DNA of 64,000 nucleotides from Levyella massiliensis (GTDB lineage: Bacteria; Bacillota; Clostridia; Tissierellales; Peptoniphilaceae). A model generated the notes under the pieces. The model was not told the origin of the DNA. It ran no database searches and was given only the letters and a program-made list of their open reading frames with translations. The stretch spans positions 337,695 to 401,694 of the forward strand of contig NZ_HG529490.1 of the NCBI RefSeq assembly GCF_000308275.2, given 5' to 3'. The position numbers and the translations under genes were made by a program. Each line of letters begins with the position of its first letter. Position 1 is the first letter of the stretch. Of the stretch, positions 41,960-53,323 are shown piece by piece.

Positions 41960-42928
41960 ATGCTCGTTTCAAAGTCGTTGGTGTTGGCAGGTATTATTGC
42001 AATCCTGCTGTCTACCGTTGCCACATACTTTTGGATTCACTTTTCCAAGCGTGAGTCCATCGGACAAGAAATACGTGAGGAGGGCAATAAGGCCCACTAT
42101 AAAAAACAGGGTACACCGACGATGGGCGGCGTAGCTTTTACCGCTGTCTTTACGGTATTGTTGTTTGCCTTCGGCGGCTTTAATGCCTGGAGCGCTCTCA
42201 TTGCCATCTGCACGTTAGGATTTGCAGGCATCGGTTTCCTGGATGATTTGGAAAAGGTCATGAAGCACGAGAGCGAAGGCCTCACACCGCGACAGAAATT
42301 GATTTTACAGTTCGCGTTTTCCGCCATTCTTCTGGCCGTGGTGTATATACTAGACCCGGCTTTGGGCACACAAAAAATTCCCTTCTTTGGCTGGGAATGG
42401 CATCTGGGGATTTTGAGTATTCCTCTGCTTGCCTTTATCGTAGTCGGCACCGTGAACGCCACCAACTTAACAGATGGGCTGGATGGCTTGTGCGGCGGCG
42501 TTTCGCTACCGGTATTCATTACGCTGGCGCTCTTAAACATCGGTACCGCCGGTAACAAACCGGCTGCTAGCGTTGCGGCGGTACTCATGGCGGGCTCTCT
42601 GATCGGCTTTTTGTTCTTCAATAGTCATCCGGCATCGCTATTTATGGGAGACACCGGCTCCATGGCTATCGGCGGCGCGCTGACAGCTATTCTCATGGTG
42701 ATGAACCGCCTGCCGTTTTTGATCGTATTGGGCGGCTTATACTTTATTGAAGCGTTAACGGTGATTATGCAAGTCACCTATTATCGACATACTGGCGGCA
42801 AGCGCATCTTCCTGATGACGCCGATTCATCATCACTTTGAATTGAAGGGATATCCGGAAGAGAAGATTACGGCGGCGTTCTCACTGATCAGCGTGCTGCT
42901 GTGCCTGTTAACCTATCAAATTTGGTAG
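41960..42928 (+). CDS. mraY: phospho-N-acetylmuramoyl-pentapeptide-transferase
   Basis: 322 aa, ten membrane helices. Signatures: KKQGTPTMGGVAF, the Asp pair GFLDDLEKV, NATNLTDGLDGLCGG, FMGDTGSMAIGG and PIHHHFELKG. It makes lipid I from UDP-MurNAc-pentapeptide and undecaprenyl phosphate at the membrane. RBS AAGGGGGAA. Confidence 0.97.
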   Translation: MLVSKSLVLAGIIAILLSTVATYFWIHFSKRESIGQEIREEGNKAHYKKQGTPTMGGVAFTAVFTVLLFAFGGFNAWSALIAICTLGFAGIGFLDDLEKVMKHESEGLTPRQKLILQFAFSAILLAVVYILDPALGTQKIPFFGWEWHLGILSIPLLAFIVVGTVNATNLTDGLDGLCGGVSLPVFITLALLNIGTAGNKPAASVAAVLMAGSLIGFLFFNSHPASLFMGDTGSMAIGGALTAILMVMNRLPFLIVLGGLYFIEALTVIMQVTYYRHTGGKRIFLMTPIHHHFELKGYPEEKITAAFSLISVLLCLLTYQIW

Positions 42929-42985
42929 CTACGTTTTTCGCGATTGGCGGCAAAACATTCCATCCGACAAATAAAGGAGCTGAAC

Positions 42986-44335
42986 ATGAAATTTAAGCAC
43001 ACCCTTACAGGTGAAAAAGTGTTGCTGTACGGCTTGGGGGTTACCGGAAAATCCGCCCTCAAAACTTTACCGGCAGCTGGAGCTGAGCTTGCGCTCTACG
43101 TGGACGGGGGATTGTCCGAGCAAGATCAGGCGTACTTAAATACTCTGCCTCATCCGGAATCCATTGCGATTATTGAAGACGTGGATGCGATTTCTCTGGA
43201 TCCCTATGCCTTTATTTTGCGCAGCACGGGCATCTCGTTTCAAAAGCCGCTCGTGCAGCGTGCACGCCGAGAAGGTAAGTCCGTGATCACGGACGTTGAA
43301 ATGGCCTATCGCCTCTTTGGCGGAGAAAATGTGGTGGCTATCACCGGCTCCAATGGCAAGACGACAACGACATCGCTCGTTGCCTGGATCCTACAGCATG
43401 ATGGCCGGAAAGTAACCGCCTGTGGCAATATCGGCCTCCCGGTGTTGACGAGCATGCAGGAAGCAGAGGAAGGCACGACGTTCATCGTGGAATGTTCGAG
43501 CTTTCAGCTGGAAGGGGCAGACACCTTTATGCCGCGTCGAGCTGCTATTTTGAATCTTTCAGAGGATCACGTGGATTGGCATGGCTCTCTTGGGGCCTAC
43601 GCCGAAGCCAAATCCCATATTACGCGTAATCAGCAGGCGACAGATGATCTTTGGATTCAGGAAAATGATCCGACCATCGAAGAAACCGTTGCCAGAGTAG
43701 GTACGAAGGCGCGGATCCATCACGTAACGTATCACGATCCGTATTTGGACCATCTGCGTCGCGGAGAAGGCTGGCATCTCTGGGGAGAACACAATATCCA
43801 TAATGCTGCTTTTGCCATTGCCATTACGAGGGATATGGGCGTGAGCGAAGACGTCTTGCGCGAGGCACTGGACAGTTTTCGTCCGATTGCGCATCGCATG
43901 GAAGATTTGGGCATGGTAAACGGCGTTCGCTACATCAATGATTCCAAGGGAACGAATGTGGATGCTACCGTGACGGCGCTTGCCGCCATTCACCAGCCGG
44001 TTCTTCTCATTGCGGGCGGATATGATAAGCATATATCGTATGATGATATGTATGAGGCCATGCGCCCGCATGGGAAAATGATGATTCTTATCGGGCAGAC
44101 GGCGGAACGCATTGCCCGAGAAGCAAAGGAACGCGGCTGGGGCGATCGTACGGTCATCGCCGGAACGTTGAAAAAGGCCATGGAAATTGCGTTTCAAGAA
44201 GCTAAAAAGGGAGATCTGGTATTACTTTCTCCTGCCAGCGCAAGCTGGGGACAATATAAACGCTTTGAGGAACGCGGCGATGAGTTTCGCGCTATTGTTG
44301 AGGCGTGGAGAAAAAAGAACGCAAATAACGGATGA
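42986..44335 (+). CDS. murD: UDP-N-acetylmuramoylalanine--D-glutamate ligase
   Basis: 449 aa from ATG 42986 (AAAGGAG 7 bases upstream); 14 more in-frame codons upstream have no start site support. ATP loop ITGSNGKTTTTS, then ECSSFQLE, LNLSEDHVDWHGS, HNIHNAAFA and NDSKGTNVDAT. It adds D-Glu to UDP-MurNAc-L-Ala in the cytosol. Confidence 0.96.
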   Translation: MKFKHTLTGEKVLLYGLGVTGKSALKTLPAAGAELALYVDGGLSEQDQAYLNTLPHPESIAIIEDVDAISLDPYAFILRSTGISFQKPLVQRARREGKSVITDVEMAYRLFGGENVVAITGSNGKTTTTSLVAWILQHDGRKVTACGNIGLPVLTSMQEAEEGTTFIVECSSFQLEGADTFMPRRAAILNLSEDHVDWHGSLGAYAEAKSHITRNQQATDDLWIQENDPTIEETVARVGTKARIHHVTYHDPYLDHLRRGEGWHLWGEHNIHNAAFAIAITRDMGVSEDVLREALDSFRPIAHRMEDLGMVNGVRYINDSKGTNVDATVTALAAIHQPVLLIAGGYDKHISYDDMYEAMRPHGKMMILIGQTAERIAREAKERGWGDRTVIAGTLKKAMEIAFQEAKKGDLVLLSPASASWGQYKRFEERGDEFRAIVEAWRKKNANNG

Positions 44336-44365
44336 AGCATTAGAAAGCATTAGAACGGAGTATGC

Positions 44366-45493
44366 ATGCGCAGGGCAGCTCATAATCGAAAAATCATTCG
44401 AAAAGGCAGTATGGATCGGGGGCTGGTATGGCTGATCATTCTGTTGTCTGTTTTTGGCGCCTTCATGGTGTTTAGCGCCAGTGCGCCCTACGCCTTGAAA
44501 CAATTCGGGGATGCCAAGTACTACTTCGTGCGCGATGCTATTTTTTCTGTTTTGGGCATTCTCGTGATGTTCCTGTTTTCGCATATTGATTATCGCCTCT
44601 ATCGCCGCTTCGCGATGCCGCTTTATGTTGTTGCGTTGCTGTCCTGCCTACTGGTATGGGTACCGGGTCTGAAATATCCGATTAACCAGGCACATCGCTG
44701 GATTCATCTGGGCCCCGTCACCTACATGCCGTCGGATGGCTTAAAAATCGCATCGTTAATTTTATTGGCAACGATGCTATCCGACAAACGCCCTGAAGAA
44801 AACGGTTCATTGCGCAAATTTATTACCGTCCTTTTGTTTATCGGTATTACGATTTTGCCCATCTATTTACAGCCGAATTTTTCCGCGGTCATCGTAATCA
44901 GCGCAACCTTGCTGTTCACCTACTTCGTCTTTGGCATGAGTCTGTGGCATTTTTTACCGATGCTGGGTGTTGCAGCCGTCGGACTTCTCTATGCCTTTTG
45001 GCCGCGCCCCGGTAACTATCGCTTGGAACGCCTTTTGTCCGTATTGAATCCGAAGCGCGATCCCTCGGGTAGCGGCTGGCAACTGCTGCAATCGCTGTAT
45101 GCTGTGGCATCGGGAGGCCTTTTTGGCGTAGGTTACGGAAAAAGCGTACAAAAATTTGATTACCTGGCTGATGAGCCGCACAACGACTTCATTTTCGCTG
45201 TTATTTCGGAAGAATTAGGCTTTTTCGGTGCCTTTCTTGTCATTGCTGCATTTTGCTTTTTGGCCTATCGAGGTCTTAAGATAGCCGGCAAAGCCAAAAC
45301 ATCATTCGGTCGCATGCTGGCAAGCGGCTTGACCTTTCTCATCTGCTTTCAGGCGATGGTCAATATCGGAGTTTCAATCGGCGTGATTCCTACCACCGGT
45401 ATTACGCTGCCCTTTATCAGCTACGGAGGCAGTTCTCTTGTGATTATGAGCTTGATGGCGGGAATCCTGTTAAATATTTCGCGGGACGCGTAG
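44366..45493 (+). CDS. ftsW: FtsW, SEDS peptidoglycan polymerase
   Basis: 375 aa, ten membrane helices, SEDS family: FSASAPYALKQFGDAKYY, the HRWIHLGP loop, NDFIFAVISEELGFFG and PTTGITLPFISYGGSSL. It polymerises glycan strands at the septum together with the class B PBP two genes upstream of murD. RBS CGGAG, ATG 44366. murG and murC, often the next genes, are missing. Confidence 0.94.
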   Translation: MRRAAHNRKIIRKGSMDRGLVWLIILLSVFGAFMVFSASAPYALKQFGDAKYYFVRDAIFSVLGILVMFLFSHIDYRLYRRFAMPLYVVALLSCLLVWVPGLKYPINQAHRWIHLGPVTYMPSDGLKIASLILLATMLSDKRPEENGSLRKFITVLLFIGITILPIYLQPNFSAVIVISATLLFTYFVFGMSLWHFLPMLGVAAVGLLYAFWPRPGNYRLERLLSVLNPKRDPSGSGWQLLQSLYAVASGGLFGVGYGKSVQKFDYLADEPHNDFIFAVISEELGFFGAFLVIAAFCFLAYRGLKIAGKAKTSFGRMLASGLTFLICFQAMVNIGVSIGVIPTTGITLPFISYGGSSLVIMSLMAGILLNISRDA

Positions 45494-45502
45494 GAGGCTT
45501 TC

Positions 45503-46420
45503 ATGCGCCAAAACCAAGGAAGACAACCGAATTCGCGACCACCGGTCGGCCCTCATTCTCATGGAGATAAGAGTCGTACCGTCCGCTCGACTCGTCAAAC
45601 GGCGCAGGGGATGCGCAGTATGCGTCAAGACGATCGCCGCAGGAAACGAGTGAACATGAGCAGAAGAAGGACTATCCTTCCTACGGTGCTGCTCCTGCTT
45701 GCGCTCGCGGCAGCAATGGTCGTATTTTTGTTGAAGGCTCCATTTTTTAAGATTCATTCGGTCCGCGTGGATGGCAATCGTGTCGTCCGAGATGAAGATC
45801 TGGTGCATGCACTGGGGGATACCAATCAGAACATCCTCACCTTTCCGGCGGAAAAGTGGAGGGAACGCGCTCGCGCTCTTGAAGGCGTGGCCGATGTGAC
45901 CTTCGAACGGGAATTACCGGATCGGTTGGTGATTCATGTAAAGGAATCCTATGTGCTGGGCGTTTTTGTCTACGCCGGACGGCAGTATTATGTGGATGCG
46001 CAAGGAAAAATTACGGACCATTACAATCCGGATCTTAACCGCATTAAACCCATTCCCTTGGAAAAGGAGCTTGCCTCCATGCGATTGGGAGAGGACTTTT
46101 TTGAAGATTCGCGCGAATTGGACTTCTTATCCACCTTGCATGAAACACGAATGGCCGAAAAGGTTTCAAAAGTTCGTTTTGAAAAGCCACAAGCCATTGT
46201 TATAATGTATAATGATATAGAAATTCGCTTTGGCGCACCCAATGATATCATTCATAAATTCACGGATTTAGCTGCGGTGCTGCAAGAAGTGGAAAATAAA
46301 GGGGTAAATGCCCAGGAAATACTCCTGGATGAAGGGAAACATCCGATTGTAGTCACCAAAAACGGGCAACAGGTGTTGCCGGAATCATCGGAATCACAGG
46401 AAGAAACGGAAGGAAACTGA
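45503..46420 (+). CDS. divIB: DivIB/FtsQ cell division protein
   Basis: 305 aa. Basic, disordered N terminus (~1-55), one membrane helix (~56-76), POTRA domain from FFKIHSVRVDGNRVVRDEDL and a FtsQ beta domain (LPDRLVIHVKES, YVDAQGKIT). The C-terminal tail is acidic. It bridges FtsL and DivIC at the septum. AGGAGG overlaps the ftsW stop codon. Confidence 0.9.
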   Translation: MRQNQGRQPNSRPPVGPHSHGDKSRTVRSTRQTAQGMRSMRQDDRRRKRVNMSRRRTILPTVLLLLALAAAMVVFLLKAPFFKIHSVRVDGNRVVRDEDLVHALGDTNQNILTFPAEKWRERARALEGVADVTFERELPDRLVIHVKESYVLGVFVYAGRQYYVDAQGKITDHYNPDLNRIKPIPLEKELASMRLGEDFFEDSRELDFLSTLHETRMAEKVSKVRFEKPQAIVIMYNDIEIRFGAPNDIIHKFTDLAAVLQEVENKGVNAQEILLDEGKHPIVVTKNGQQVLPESSESQEETEGN

Positions 46421-46429
46421 GGGGGAGTC

Positions 46430-47515
46430 ATGAACACTTTCGACATGGAATTAAACAATGACGGTCTTGCTAAAATTAAGGTCCTCGGCGTCGGCGGAGG
46501 CGGCAATAACGCGTTAAACCGCATGAAACAGCATGGGCTGGCAGGCGTTGAATTTATTGCGGTCAATACGGATCGTCAGATTCTGGATGTTGTGGATTCC
46601 GATAAAAAGCTGCAAATCGGTGTGAAATTAACGCGTGGTCTCGGATCCGGCGGAAACCCGGAAGTGGGTGAGAAAGCGGCAGAAGAGTCCAAGAGCGATA
46701 TCACGGAGCTGTTGGCCAATACGGATATGGTCTTCATCACTGCCGGTATGGGCGGCGGCACAGGCACCGGCGCAGCACCTGTCGTGGCGGAAGCGGCCCG
46801 TTCGATGGGCATCTTAACTGTCGGCGTGGTTACGAAACCGTTCGGTTTTGAAGGACGTAAACGTCAGACACAGGCCGAGAGCGGCATCAATAAACTGAAG
46901 GATAAAGTGGATACCTTGATTGTCATCCCGAATGATCGCTTGTTGCAGGTCGCGGAACGTCGCACCTCTATGGTGGAAGCTTTCGGTATGGCGGATCAGG
47001 TATTGATGAACGGTATTCAGGGCATTTCCGATTTAATTGCCGTGCCGAACATCATTAACTTGGACTTTGCGGATGTGGAGTCCATCATGAAGGATCAAGG
47101 CATTGCACACATGGGCATCGGTATTGCTAGCGGTGAAAACCGTGCCGTCAACGCCGCCAAGGCAGCGGTCAAGAGCCCGTTGTTGGAAACGAGCGTGGAC
47201 GGGGCCAAAGCTGTGCTGGTTAACGTCACCGCGGCAGACCTAGGCATCTTCGAAGCCAATGAAGCCATTGAAATGATTCGCGAAGCTGTCGATCCGGATG
47301 CAAATATCATCTTTGGCGCCGGTGCGGACGAATCCTTGGGCGATGATATTAAGATTACGGTAATTGCGACGGGATTTGATAATCGCAAGGTCACGGCAAA
47401 GGATGATGCGCCGGTGCGTAAAGAAGTGCACAGCGCGGATGAAACACAGCCGAAGCGTCGTGAAGTCGAAGCGGACGACATGGACATTCCGGAATTCTTA
47501 AGAAAGTATCGTTAA
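46430..47515 (+). CDS. ftsZ: cell division GTPase FtsZ
   Basis: 361 aa. Tubulin fold: [16 protein letters not shown] signature [11 protein letters not shown]7 loop [11 protein letters not shown]. The C-terminal linker is short, ending in the conserved peptide [11 protein letters not shown] that binds partner proteins. It assembles the Z ring. It follows divIB by 9 nt with no ftsA between them. RBS GAGGGGGAG. Confidence 0.97.
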   Translation: MNTFDMELNNDGLAKIKVLGVGGGGNNALNRMKQHGLAGVEFIAVNTDRQILDVVDSDKKLQIGVKLTRGLGSGGNPEVGEKAAEESKSDITELLANTDMVFITAGMGGGTGTGAAPVVAEAARSMGILTVGVVTKPFGFEGRKRQTQAESGINKLKDKVDTLIVIPNDRLLQVAERRTSMVEAFGMADQVLMNGIQGISDLIAVPNIINLDFADVESIMKDQGIAHMGIGIASGENRAVNAAKAAVKSPLLETSVDGAKAVLVNVTAADLGIFEANEAIEMIREAVDPDANIIFGAGADESLGDDIKITVIATGFDNRKVTAKDDAPVRKEVHSADETQPKRREVEADDMDIPEFLRKYR

Positions 47516-47516
47516 C

Positions 47517-47993
47517 ATGAAATGCCCGTATTGCGGCTTTCCCGATACGAAAGTCATTGATTCCCGCCCGACGGAAGATAATGAGGCAGTGCGTCGGCGT
47601 CGTGCCTGTCTGAAGTGCAAGAAACGCTTTACGACCTATGAGCGTTACGAAGACCAGGCGATTGTCGTTATTAAAAAAGATGAAAACCGCGAGCCTTTTA
47701 TGCGCTCAAAGATTTTGAGCGGCATGATTCGCTCCGCAGAAAAGCGGCCGGTGCCGGTAGAAAGACTGGAACAGGCAGCGGATGCCATTGAAACGCAGCT
47801 CAACCATTTGAATCAGCGGGAAGTCACAACCGCCTATATCGGTGAATTGGTTATGGACCAATTGCGAGAGATCGATCAAGTGGCGTATGTGCGTTTTGCA
47901 TCGGTATACCGTGAATTTCAAGATGTTGACAGCTTTTATAGAGAGCTGAACAGCCTGAAAGGTGAACAGGCGGAAGATAGTAAGGACGAATAA
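47517..47993 (+). CDS. nrdR: transcriptional repressor NrdR
   Basis: 158 aa. N-terminal zinc ribbon MKCPYCGFPDTKVIDSRPTE ... CLKCKKRFTTYE, then the ATP-cone domain (VVIKKDENREPFMRSKI). It senses ATP/dATP and represses ribonucleotide reductase genes. One base separates it from the ftsZ stop, so it is the last gene of the dcw transcript. Confidence 0.96.
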   Translation: MKCPYCGFPDTKVIDSRPTEDNEAVRRRRACLKCKKRFTTYERYEDQAIVVIKKDENREPFMRSKILSGMIRSAEKRPVPVERLEQAADAIETQLNHLNQREVTTAYIGELVMDQLREIDQVAYVRFASVYREFQDVDSFYRELNSLKGEQAEDSKDE

Positions 47994-47998
47994 GCGAA

Positions 47999-48027
47999 GG
48001 CGATCCCTCGGATCGCCTGCTTTTTTT
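47999..48027 (+). terminator. terminator of the dcw-nrdR operon
   Basis: 8-bp stem GGCGATCC/GGATCGCC, loop CTC, then TGC and seven T residues. Confidence 0.9.
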
Positions 48028-48043
48028 AGCAGGAGAGTGGGAA

Positions 48044-49402
48044 ATGGATTTACTCGAGCGACAACAGGAGCGCGAAAATCAAAAAAACGCGCCGCTTGCT
48101 GATCGGATGCGGCCCCGCACCCTGGATGAAATTGTCGGACAAGAAGACATTTTGGGCCCGGGGAAATCGCTGCGCCGATTGATTGAGGCGGATCGCATTC
48201 CCTCCATGATTCTTTTTGGCCCGCCCGGAGCCGGAAAAACGACGATTGCGCACGTTATTGCGGAACGCACCCATCGCGCGTTTCAACAATTAAGCGCCGT
48301 TACCAGCGGTGTCAAGGACATTCGCAGCGTCATTGATGAGGCGAAACAGGCGCTGCTCTTTGATCACGTGCGCACCATTCTTTTTATCGATGAAATTCAT
48401 CGCTTCAACAAGAGTCAACAGGATGCGCTGTTGCCGCATGTGGAAAACGGAACGGTAACACTGATCGGCGCGACCACGGAGAATCCATTTTTTGAGGTGA
48501 ATAAGGCGCTTCTTTCGCGTTGTCAGGTGGTGGAGCTTAAGTGGCTGGCGCCTGAAGCCTTGGACGCTGTGCTAGAACGCGCTCTGCAGGACGAAAAACG
48601 CGGTCTGGGTGCTTTTCAAGTCGTCCTGGACGAGGAAGCGAAGAAAGTTCTCGTCGCTTCGGCAGGCGGCGATGCGCGAGTGCTGTTAAATTCACTGGAA
48701 GTGGCTGTCCTTTCCACCCCGCCCAAAGAGGGGAAGGTGCATCTTACGCTGGATGATGTGCGCGAGAGTATGCAAACCAAAATCATTCAGTACGATAAGG
48801 GCGATGAGGAACATTACAATACCATTTCTGCGTTCATCAAATCCGTGCGCGGCTCAGATCCGGATGCCGCAATCTATTACCTGGCGCGCATGCTTGCCGG
48901 AGGGGAAGATCCGCTCTTTATTGCACGTCGCTTGGTGATTTTGGCCAGTGAGGATATCGGCAATGCCGAGCCTTTGGGGCTCATTCATGCGGTGAGTTGC
49001 TATCAGGCGGTATCGCACATTGGTATGCCGGAGGCACGTATTATCCTTGCACAAACGACGACTTTCTTGGCTTCGTCCCCAAAGAGTAATGCCTCGTATC
49101 TGGCTATTGATGAAGCACTTGCCTATGTACGTTCGCATCCGCCCGGTGATATTCCCGCCTATCTTAAGGATGCTCATTATGCCGGGGCAGAAGCCTTAGG
49201 CAGAGGACTTACTTATCGCTATCCGCATAATGATCCGACTGGCTACGTCTTGCAGAATTACCTGCCGGATGAAATAATAGGACATACTTTCTATCACCCG
49301 GTGAATCGCGGGGAAGAAGCCAACCTAAAACAATATTTAAAGAATTTAAAAAAAACGGAGCCGTCTTCCGGAACGTCGGAGAACGACCGGGAGCAACGAT
49401 GA
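48044..49402 (+). CDS. rarA: replication-associated recombination protein RarA
   Basis: 452 aa. Starts with [23 protein letters not shown]+ Walker [11 protein letters not shown], Walker [10 protein letters not shown], sensor [12 protein letters not shown], and the C-terminal MgsA domain ([20 protein letters not shown]). It acts at stalled replication forks. RBS AGGAGAG. Starts 17 bases after the dcw terminator. Confidence 0.95.
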   Translation: MDLLERQQERENQKNAPLADRMRPRTLDEIVGQEDILGPGKSLRRLIEADRIPSMILFGPPGAGKTTIAHVIAERTHRAFQQLSAVTSGVKDIRSVIDEAKQALLFDHVRTILFIDEIHRFNKSQQDALLPHVENGTVTLIGATTENPFFEVNKALLSRCQVVELKWLAPEALDAVLERALQDEKRGLGAFQVVLDEEAKKVLVASAGGDARVLLNSLEVAVLSTPPKEGKVHLTLDDVRESMQTKIIQYDKGDEEHYNTISAFIKSVRGSDPDAAIYYLARMLAGGEDPLFIARRLVILASEDIGNAEPLGLIHAVSCYQAVSHIGMPEARIILAQTTTFLASSPKSNASYLAIDEALAYVRSHPPGDIPAYLKDAHYAGAEALGRGLTYRYPHNDPTGYVLQNYLPDEIIGHTFYHPVNRGEEANLKQYLKNLKKTEPSSGTSENDREQR

Positions 49403-49417
49403 GCATAAGGAGGAAGC

Positions 49418-50797
49418 ATGGAAGTTAAACAGTGTTATCGCGAAGCGTCAGCCCATGAAGGAGAATGCATCCATATCGATGGATGGATTCGCCAATCGCG
49501 CATTTCCAAAAATGTCGGTTTTCTCATGGTGAACGATGGGACCTTTTTTAAGCCGCTGCAGGTGGTGATCACCCCGTCGCTTGAAAACTACGAACAGGTG
49601 ACGCATATTCCTAACGGCAGCTCCATCGCCGTTGACGGAATATTGAAAGTGACGCCCAATTCTCCGCAGCCCGTTGAACTGGAAGCAAAAAAAGTAGAAC
49701 TTTTGGGCAGCAATTCCGAAGATTATCCCATTCAGAATAAACGACAGAGTATGGAGTTTTTGCGTCAGTTCCCGTATCTGCGTTCGCGTACGAATACGTT
49801 CCAGGCAGTGTTTCGCACACGTAGTGAAATTGCTTATGCCATCCATGAGTTTTTCCACAGCCATGGCTTTACTTATGTGCACACGCCGATTATAACTGCC
49901 TCGGACGCGGAGGGCGCCGGGGAAATGTTCCAGGTGACTACGCTGGATCTGAACGATGTGCCACGGACGGAAGAAGGCAAAGTGAACTATAAAGAAGACT
50001 TCTTCGCTACGCCGGCCCATCTGACGGTTTCCGGTCAGTTGGAGCTGGAATCCTTTGCTATGAGCCATCGCAACGTCTATACCTTCGGACCGGCTTTCCG
50101 TGCCGAACATTCGAACACGACGCGTCATGCGGCTGAATTTTGGATGATTGAACCGGAAATAGCTTTTGCGGATCTGACGGATATGATGGATTTGGCCGAA
50201 GCCATGATGAAGCACATTTTAAACGCCGTCATGGAACGACTGCCGGAGGAAATGGAATTCTTTAACCGCTTCATTGATAAGGGACTCAAGGAACGCTTGG
50301 ATCTGGTGCGTAAAGCGAATTTTGCGCGCATGACCTATACCGAAGCGATCGAGATTCTTTCAAAAGTGAATGATCGCTTTGAATTTCCCGTCCAATGGGG
50401 CTGTGACCTGCAATCCGAACATGAACGTTATCTGACGGAGGAGATTGTTAAGGGACCGCTTTTCGTAACGGACTATCCGAAAGAAATTAAATCCTTCTAT
50501 ATGCGATTAAATGACGACGGAAAAACGGTGGCTTGTGCGGATATGTTGGTGCCCGGCATCGGGGAGCTTATCGGCGGCTCACAGCGTGAAGAACGCGAGG
50601 ACGTATTGCTCCAGCAGATGAAGGATAAAGGCATTGCTGAAAAAGACTATCAATGGTATACGGATTTACGTCGCTTTGGCGGCTGCGTGCACAGCGGTTA
50701 CGGCCTGGGCTTTGAACGCTGCGTGATGTATGTGACCGGCATGGAAAATATTCGTGACGTGGTGCCGTATCCGCGTACCGTAAAAAGCTTACGATAA
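49418..50797 (+). CDS. asnS: asparaginyl-tRNA synthetase
   Basis: 459 aa class II enzyme. N-terminal OB fold ([20 protein letters not shown]), motif 2 [20 protein letters not shown], motif 3 [10 protein letters not shown]. The Asn rather than Asp specificity is judged from overall resemblance to AsnS (TVKSLR end, no long insertion). RBS AAGGAGGA. No T-box leader. Confidence 0.93.
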   Translation: MEVKQCYREASAHEGECIHIDGWIRQSRISKNVGFLMVNDGTFFKPLQVVITPSLENYEQVTHIPNGSSIAVDGILKVTPNSPQPVELEAKKVELLGSNSEDYPIQNKRQSMEFLRQFPYLRSRTNTFQAVFRTRSEIAYAIHEFFHSHGFTYVHTPIITASDAEGAGEMFQVTTLDLNDVPRTEEGKVNYKEDFFATPAHLTVSGQLELESFAMSHRNVYTFGPAFRAEHSNTTRHAAEFWMIEPEIAFADLTDMMDLAEAMMKHILNAVMERLPEEMEFFNRFIDKGLKERLDLVRKANFARMTYTEAIEILSKVNDRFEFPVQWGCDLQSEHERYLTEEIVKGPLFVTDYPKEIKSFYMRLNDDGKTVACADMLVPGIGELIGGSQREEREDVLLQQMKDKGIAEKDYQWYTDLRRFGGCVHSGYGLGFERCVMYVTGMENIRDVVPYPRTVKSLR

Positions 50798-50864
50798 GTG
50801 GTGCAGCTTAGTCGCACGCGTAGGAAAAGTGTGGAAACGAAATGGAAGAGTAAGGAAGGGTACA

Positions 50865-53297
50865 ATGGAAACCTATAATCCCGCAGTGATCGAGAAAAAA
50901 TGGCAAGAATTTTGGCGAAAGACGGATGTTTTTCACGCCACCTTGGATCCGAGCAAAAAGAAATACTACGCCTTGGTTGAATTTCCCTATCCCTCCGGGC
51001 AGGGGCTGCACGTCGGCCATCCGCGCCCGTACATGGCGTTAGATATTGTCTCGCGGAAGCGTCGCTTGCAAGGCTATAATGTGCTGTATCCGATGGGGTT
51101 TGATGCTTTCGGTTTGCCGACGGAAAATTATGCCATTAAGCATAAAATTCATCCGGCGGAGGTGACACGTAAAAATATAAAACACTTTCGTGACCAGCTG
51201 GATTCCATTGGCTTTTCCTTTGACTGGGATCGTGTCATCAACACCACGGATCCGGACTATTATCGCTGGACACAATGGATTTTTATCCAGATGGTAAAAC
51301 ACGGTCTGGCGTATAAAAAGGAAGTTCCCATTAACTGGTGCCCGAGCTGCCGCGTCGGCTTATCAAATGAGGAAGTGGTTAACGGCGCTTGCGAGCGTTG
51401 TGGCACGGCAGTCGAACATCGCGTAAAAGATCAGTGGATGCTAAAGATCACGGCTTATGCGGATCGTTTGATTGACGACTTGGACACAGTGGACTATACG
51501 CCGCGGATTAAACAGCAACAGATCAACTGGATCGGTCGCTCGCACGGTGCTGAGGCAGACTTTGCCGTGGTGGCGGGCGATAAAGAAACCGAGGATGTGC
51601 TGACCGTTTATACCACACGTCCCGATACGATGTTCGGCGTGACTTACATGGTGGTTGCCCCGGAACATCCGATGCTGGAACAGTATGCCGATGCCATTGA
51701 AAACATGGATGAAATCAAAGCCTATCAGCAGCAGGCGCTGTTAAAATCGGATTTTGAACGCGGGGAACTGAACAAGGATAAAACCGGTGTGGCGCTCAAG
51801 GGCGTTTGCGCCGTGAATCCTGCCAATGGCAAAAGAATTCCGATCTGGGTTTCGGACTATGTTCTCATGACCTATGGTACCGGTGCTATTATGGCGGTTC
51901 CGGCGCATGATTCGCGCGACTGGGAGTTTGCCAAGAAATTTGATCTGCCCATTGTAGAAGTGGTGGCAGGTGCTCCGGTGCCTGTGGAGGAAGCAGCGTT
52001 TACGGACGTTTCCGAAGGGACCTTGGTGAATTCCGACTTCTTAAACGGCCTGTCTGTCAAAGACGCCATCGCTAAGATGATTGCGTTTTTAACGGAGAAG
52101 CACTTGGGCAAGCCACAAACGAATTATAAATTGCGTGACTGGGTGTTCAGTCGTCAGCGCTATTGGGGCGAACCCATTCCGATGGTGTATTGCGAGGAAC
52201 ATGGTTGGCAACCGATCCCGGAGGAACAGCTGCCTCTGTTATTGCCGGAAGTACCGAATTATCAGCCGACGGCAACGGGAGAGTCTCCGCTGGCCGAGAT
52301 GGAAGACTTTGTCAATACGACTTGCCCGATCTGCGGCGAGCCGGCACGTCGTGAAACGGATACGATGCCCCAATGGGCAGGCTCTTCGTGGTATTATTTA
52401 AGATACATGGATCCGCACAATAATCAGGAACTGGTGTCGAAGGAAGCCGAACAATACTTCGGACCGGTGGATTGGTATAATGGCGGTATGGAGCATACCA
52501 CATTGCATCTGCTGTATTCGCGTTTCTGGCATAAATTCCTCTACGATATCGGTGTTGTATCCACAAAAGAACCGTATGCGAAGCGCACTTCCCACGGCAT
52601 GATCATGGGCGACAATGGCGAAAAGATGAGCAAGTCTCGCGGCAATGTGGTCAATCCGGATGAAATTGTGTCAGAATACGGTGCTGATACGTTGCGCACT
52701 TATGAAATGTTCATCGGTGATTTTGAAAAGAGCGCCAACTGGACAGAAAGCGGCGTGCAAGGTTGTCGCAAATTTTTGGAGCGCGTCTGGAAGATGGCCG
52801 ATTTGCTGACCGAAGACGAATCCATGGATAAAGAGACGGAAGTGCTCTTCCATCAGTCCATTAAAAAGGTCACTGAGGATTTTGAAACGCTGAAGTTCAA
52901 TACGGCGATCGCACAGCTGATGACATTATCGAATGCATTACGCGCCAAAGAACGCGTCACGCGCACGGAATGGAAAACTTTCCTGCTGTTATTAAACCCT
53001 GTGGCGCCGCATGTAACGGAGGAGTTATGGGAGCGCGCCGGATTTACGGGACACATTGCGACGGATGGCGCTTGGCCGGAATATCAGGACGATAAGCTAA
53101 GTGAAAACTACGCTGAAATGCCCATTCAAATTAACGGTAAAGTGCGCGGCAAAGTCGTGTTACCGTTAAAAGCCACACAGGAACAAGCCGTGGAAGCCGC
53201 ACAAAAAGAAGAGAGCATTGCTCGCTATTTGGAAGGCAAGAAATTGGCCAAAGTGATTTTTGTTCCCAACAAAATCCTGAATTTGGTGGTGAAATAA
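50865..53297 (+). CDS. leuS: leucyl-tRNA synthetase
   Basis: 810 aa from ATG 50865 (AAGGAAGGG upstream); 12 further in-frame codons upstream lack a site. Class I enzyme: HIGH box as HVGH in [14 protein letters not shown], zinc-like CPSCRVGL and CERCG, editing domain with [14 protein letters not shown] and [15 protein letters not shown] box [10 protein letters not shown], anticodon-binding C terminus. No T-box leader is visible in front of it. Confidence 0.97.
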   Translation: METYNPAVIEKKWQEFWRKTDVFHATLDPSKKKYYALVEFPYPSGQGLHVGHPRPYMALDIVSRKRRLQGYNVLYPMGFDAFGLPTENYAIKHKIHPAEVTRKNIKHFRDQLDSIGFSFDWDRVINTTDPDYYRWTQWIFIQMVKHGLAYKKEVPINWCPSCRVGLSNEEVVNGACERCGTAVEHRVKDQWMLKITAYADRLIDDLDTVDYTPRIKQQQINWIGRSHGAEADFAVVAGDKETEDVLTVYTTRPDTMFGVTYMVVAPEHPMLEQYADAIENMDEIKAYQQQALLKSDFERGELNKDKTGVALKGVCAVNPANGKRIPIWVSDYVLMTYGTGAIMAVPAHDSRDWEFAKKFDLPIVEVVAGAPVPVEEAAFTDVSEGTLVNSDFLNGLSVKDAIAKMIAFLTEKHLGKPQTNYKLRDWVFSRQRYWGEPIPMVYCEEHGWQPIPEEQLPLLLPEVPNYQPTATGESPLAEMEDFVNTTCPICGEPARRETDTMPQWAGSSWYYLRYMDPHNNQELVSKEAEQYFGPVDWYNGGMEHTTLHLLYSRFWHKFLYDIGVVSTKEPYAKRTSHGMIMGDNGEKMSKSRGNVVNPDEIVSEYGADTLRTYEMFIGDFEKSANWTESGVQGCRKFLERVWKMADLLTEDESMDKETEVLFHQSIKKVTEDFETLKFNTAIAQLMTLSNALRAKERVTRTEWKTFLLLLNPVAPHVTEELWERAGFTGHIATDGAWPEYQDDKLSENYAEMPIQINGKVRGKVVLPLKATQEQAVEAAQKEESIARYLEGKKLAKVIFVPNKILNLVVK

Positions 53298-53323
53298 ATC
53301 TTGGTATTAGTTAGGAAAGTACG

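Noticed and set aside
46420-46430. hidden ftsA between divIB and ftsZ
   Set aside because: Only nine bases separate the two genes.
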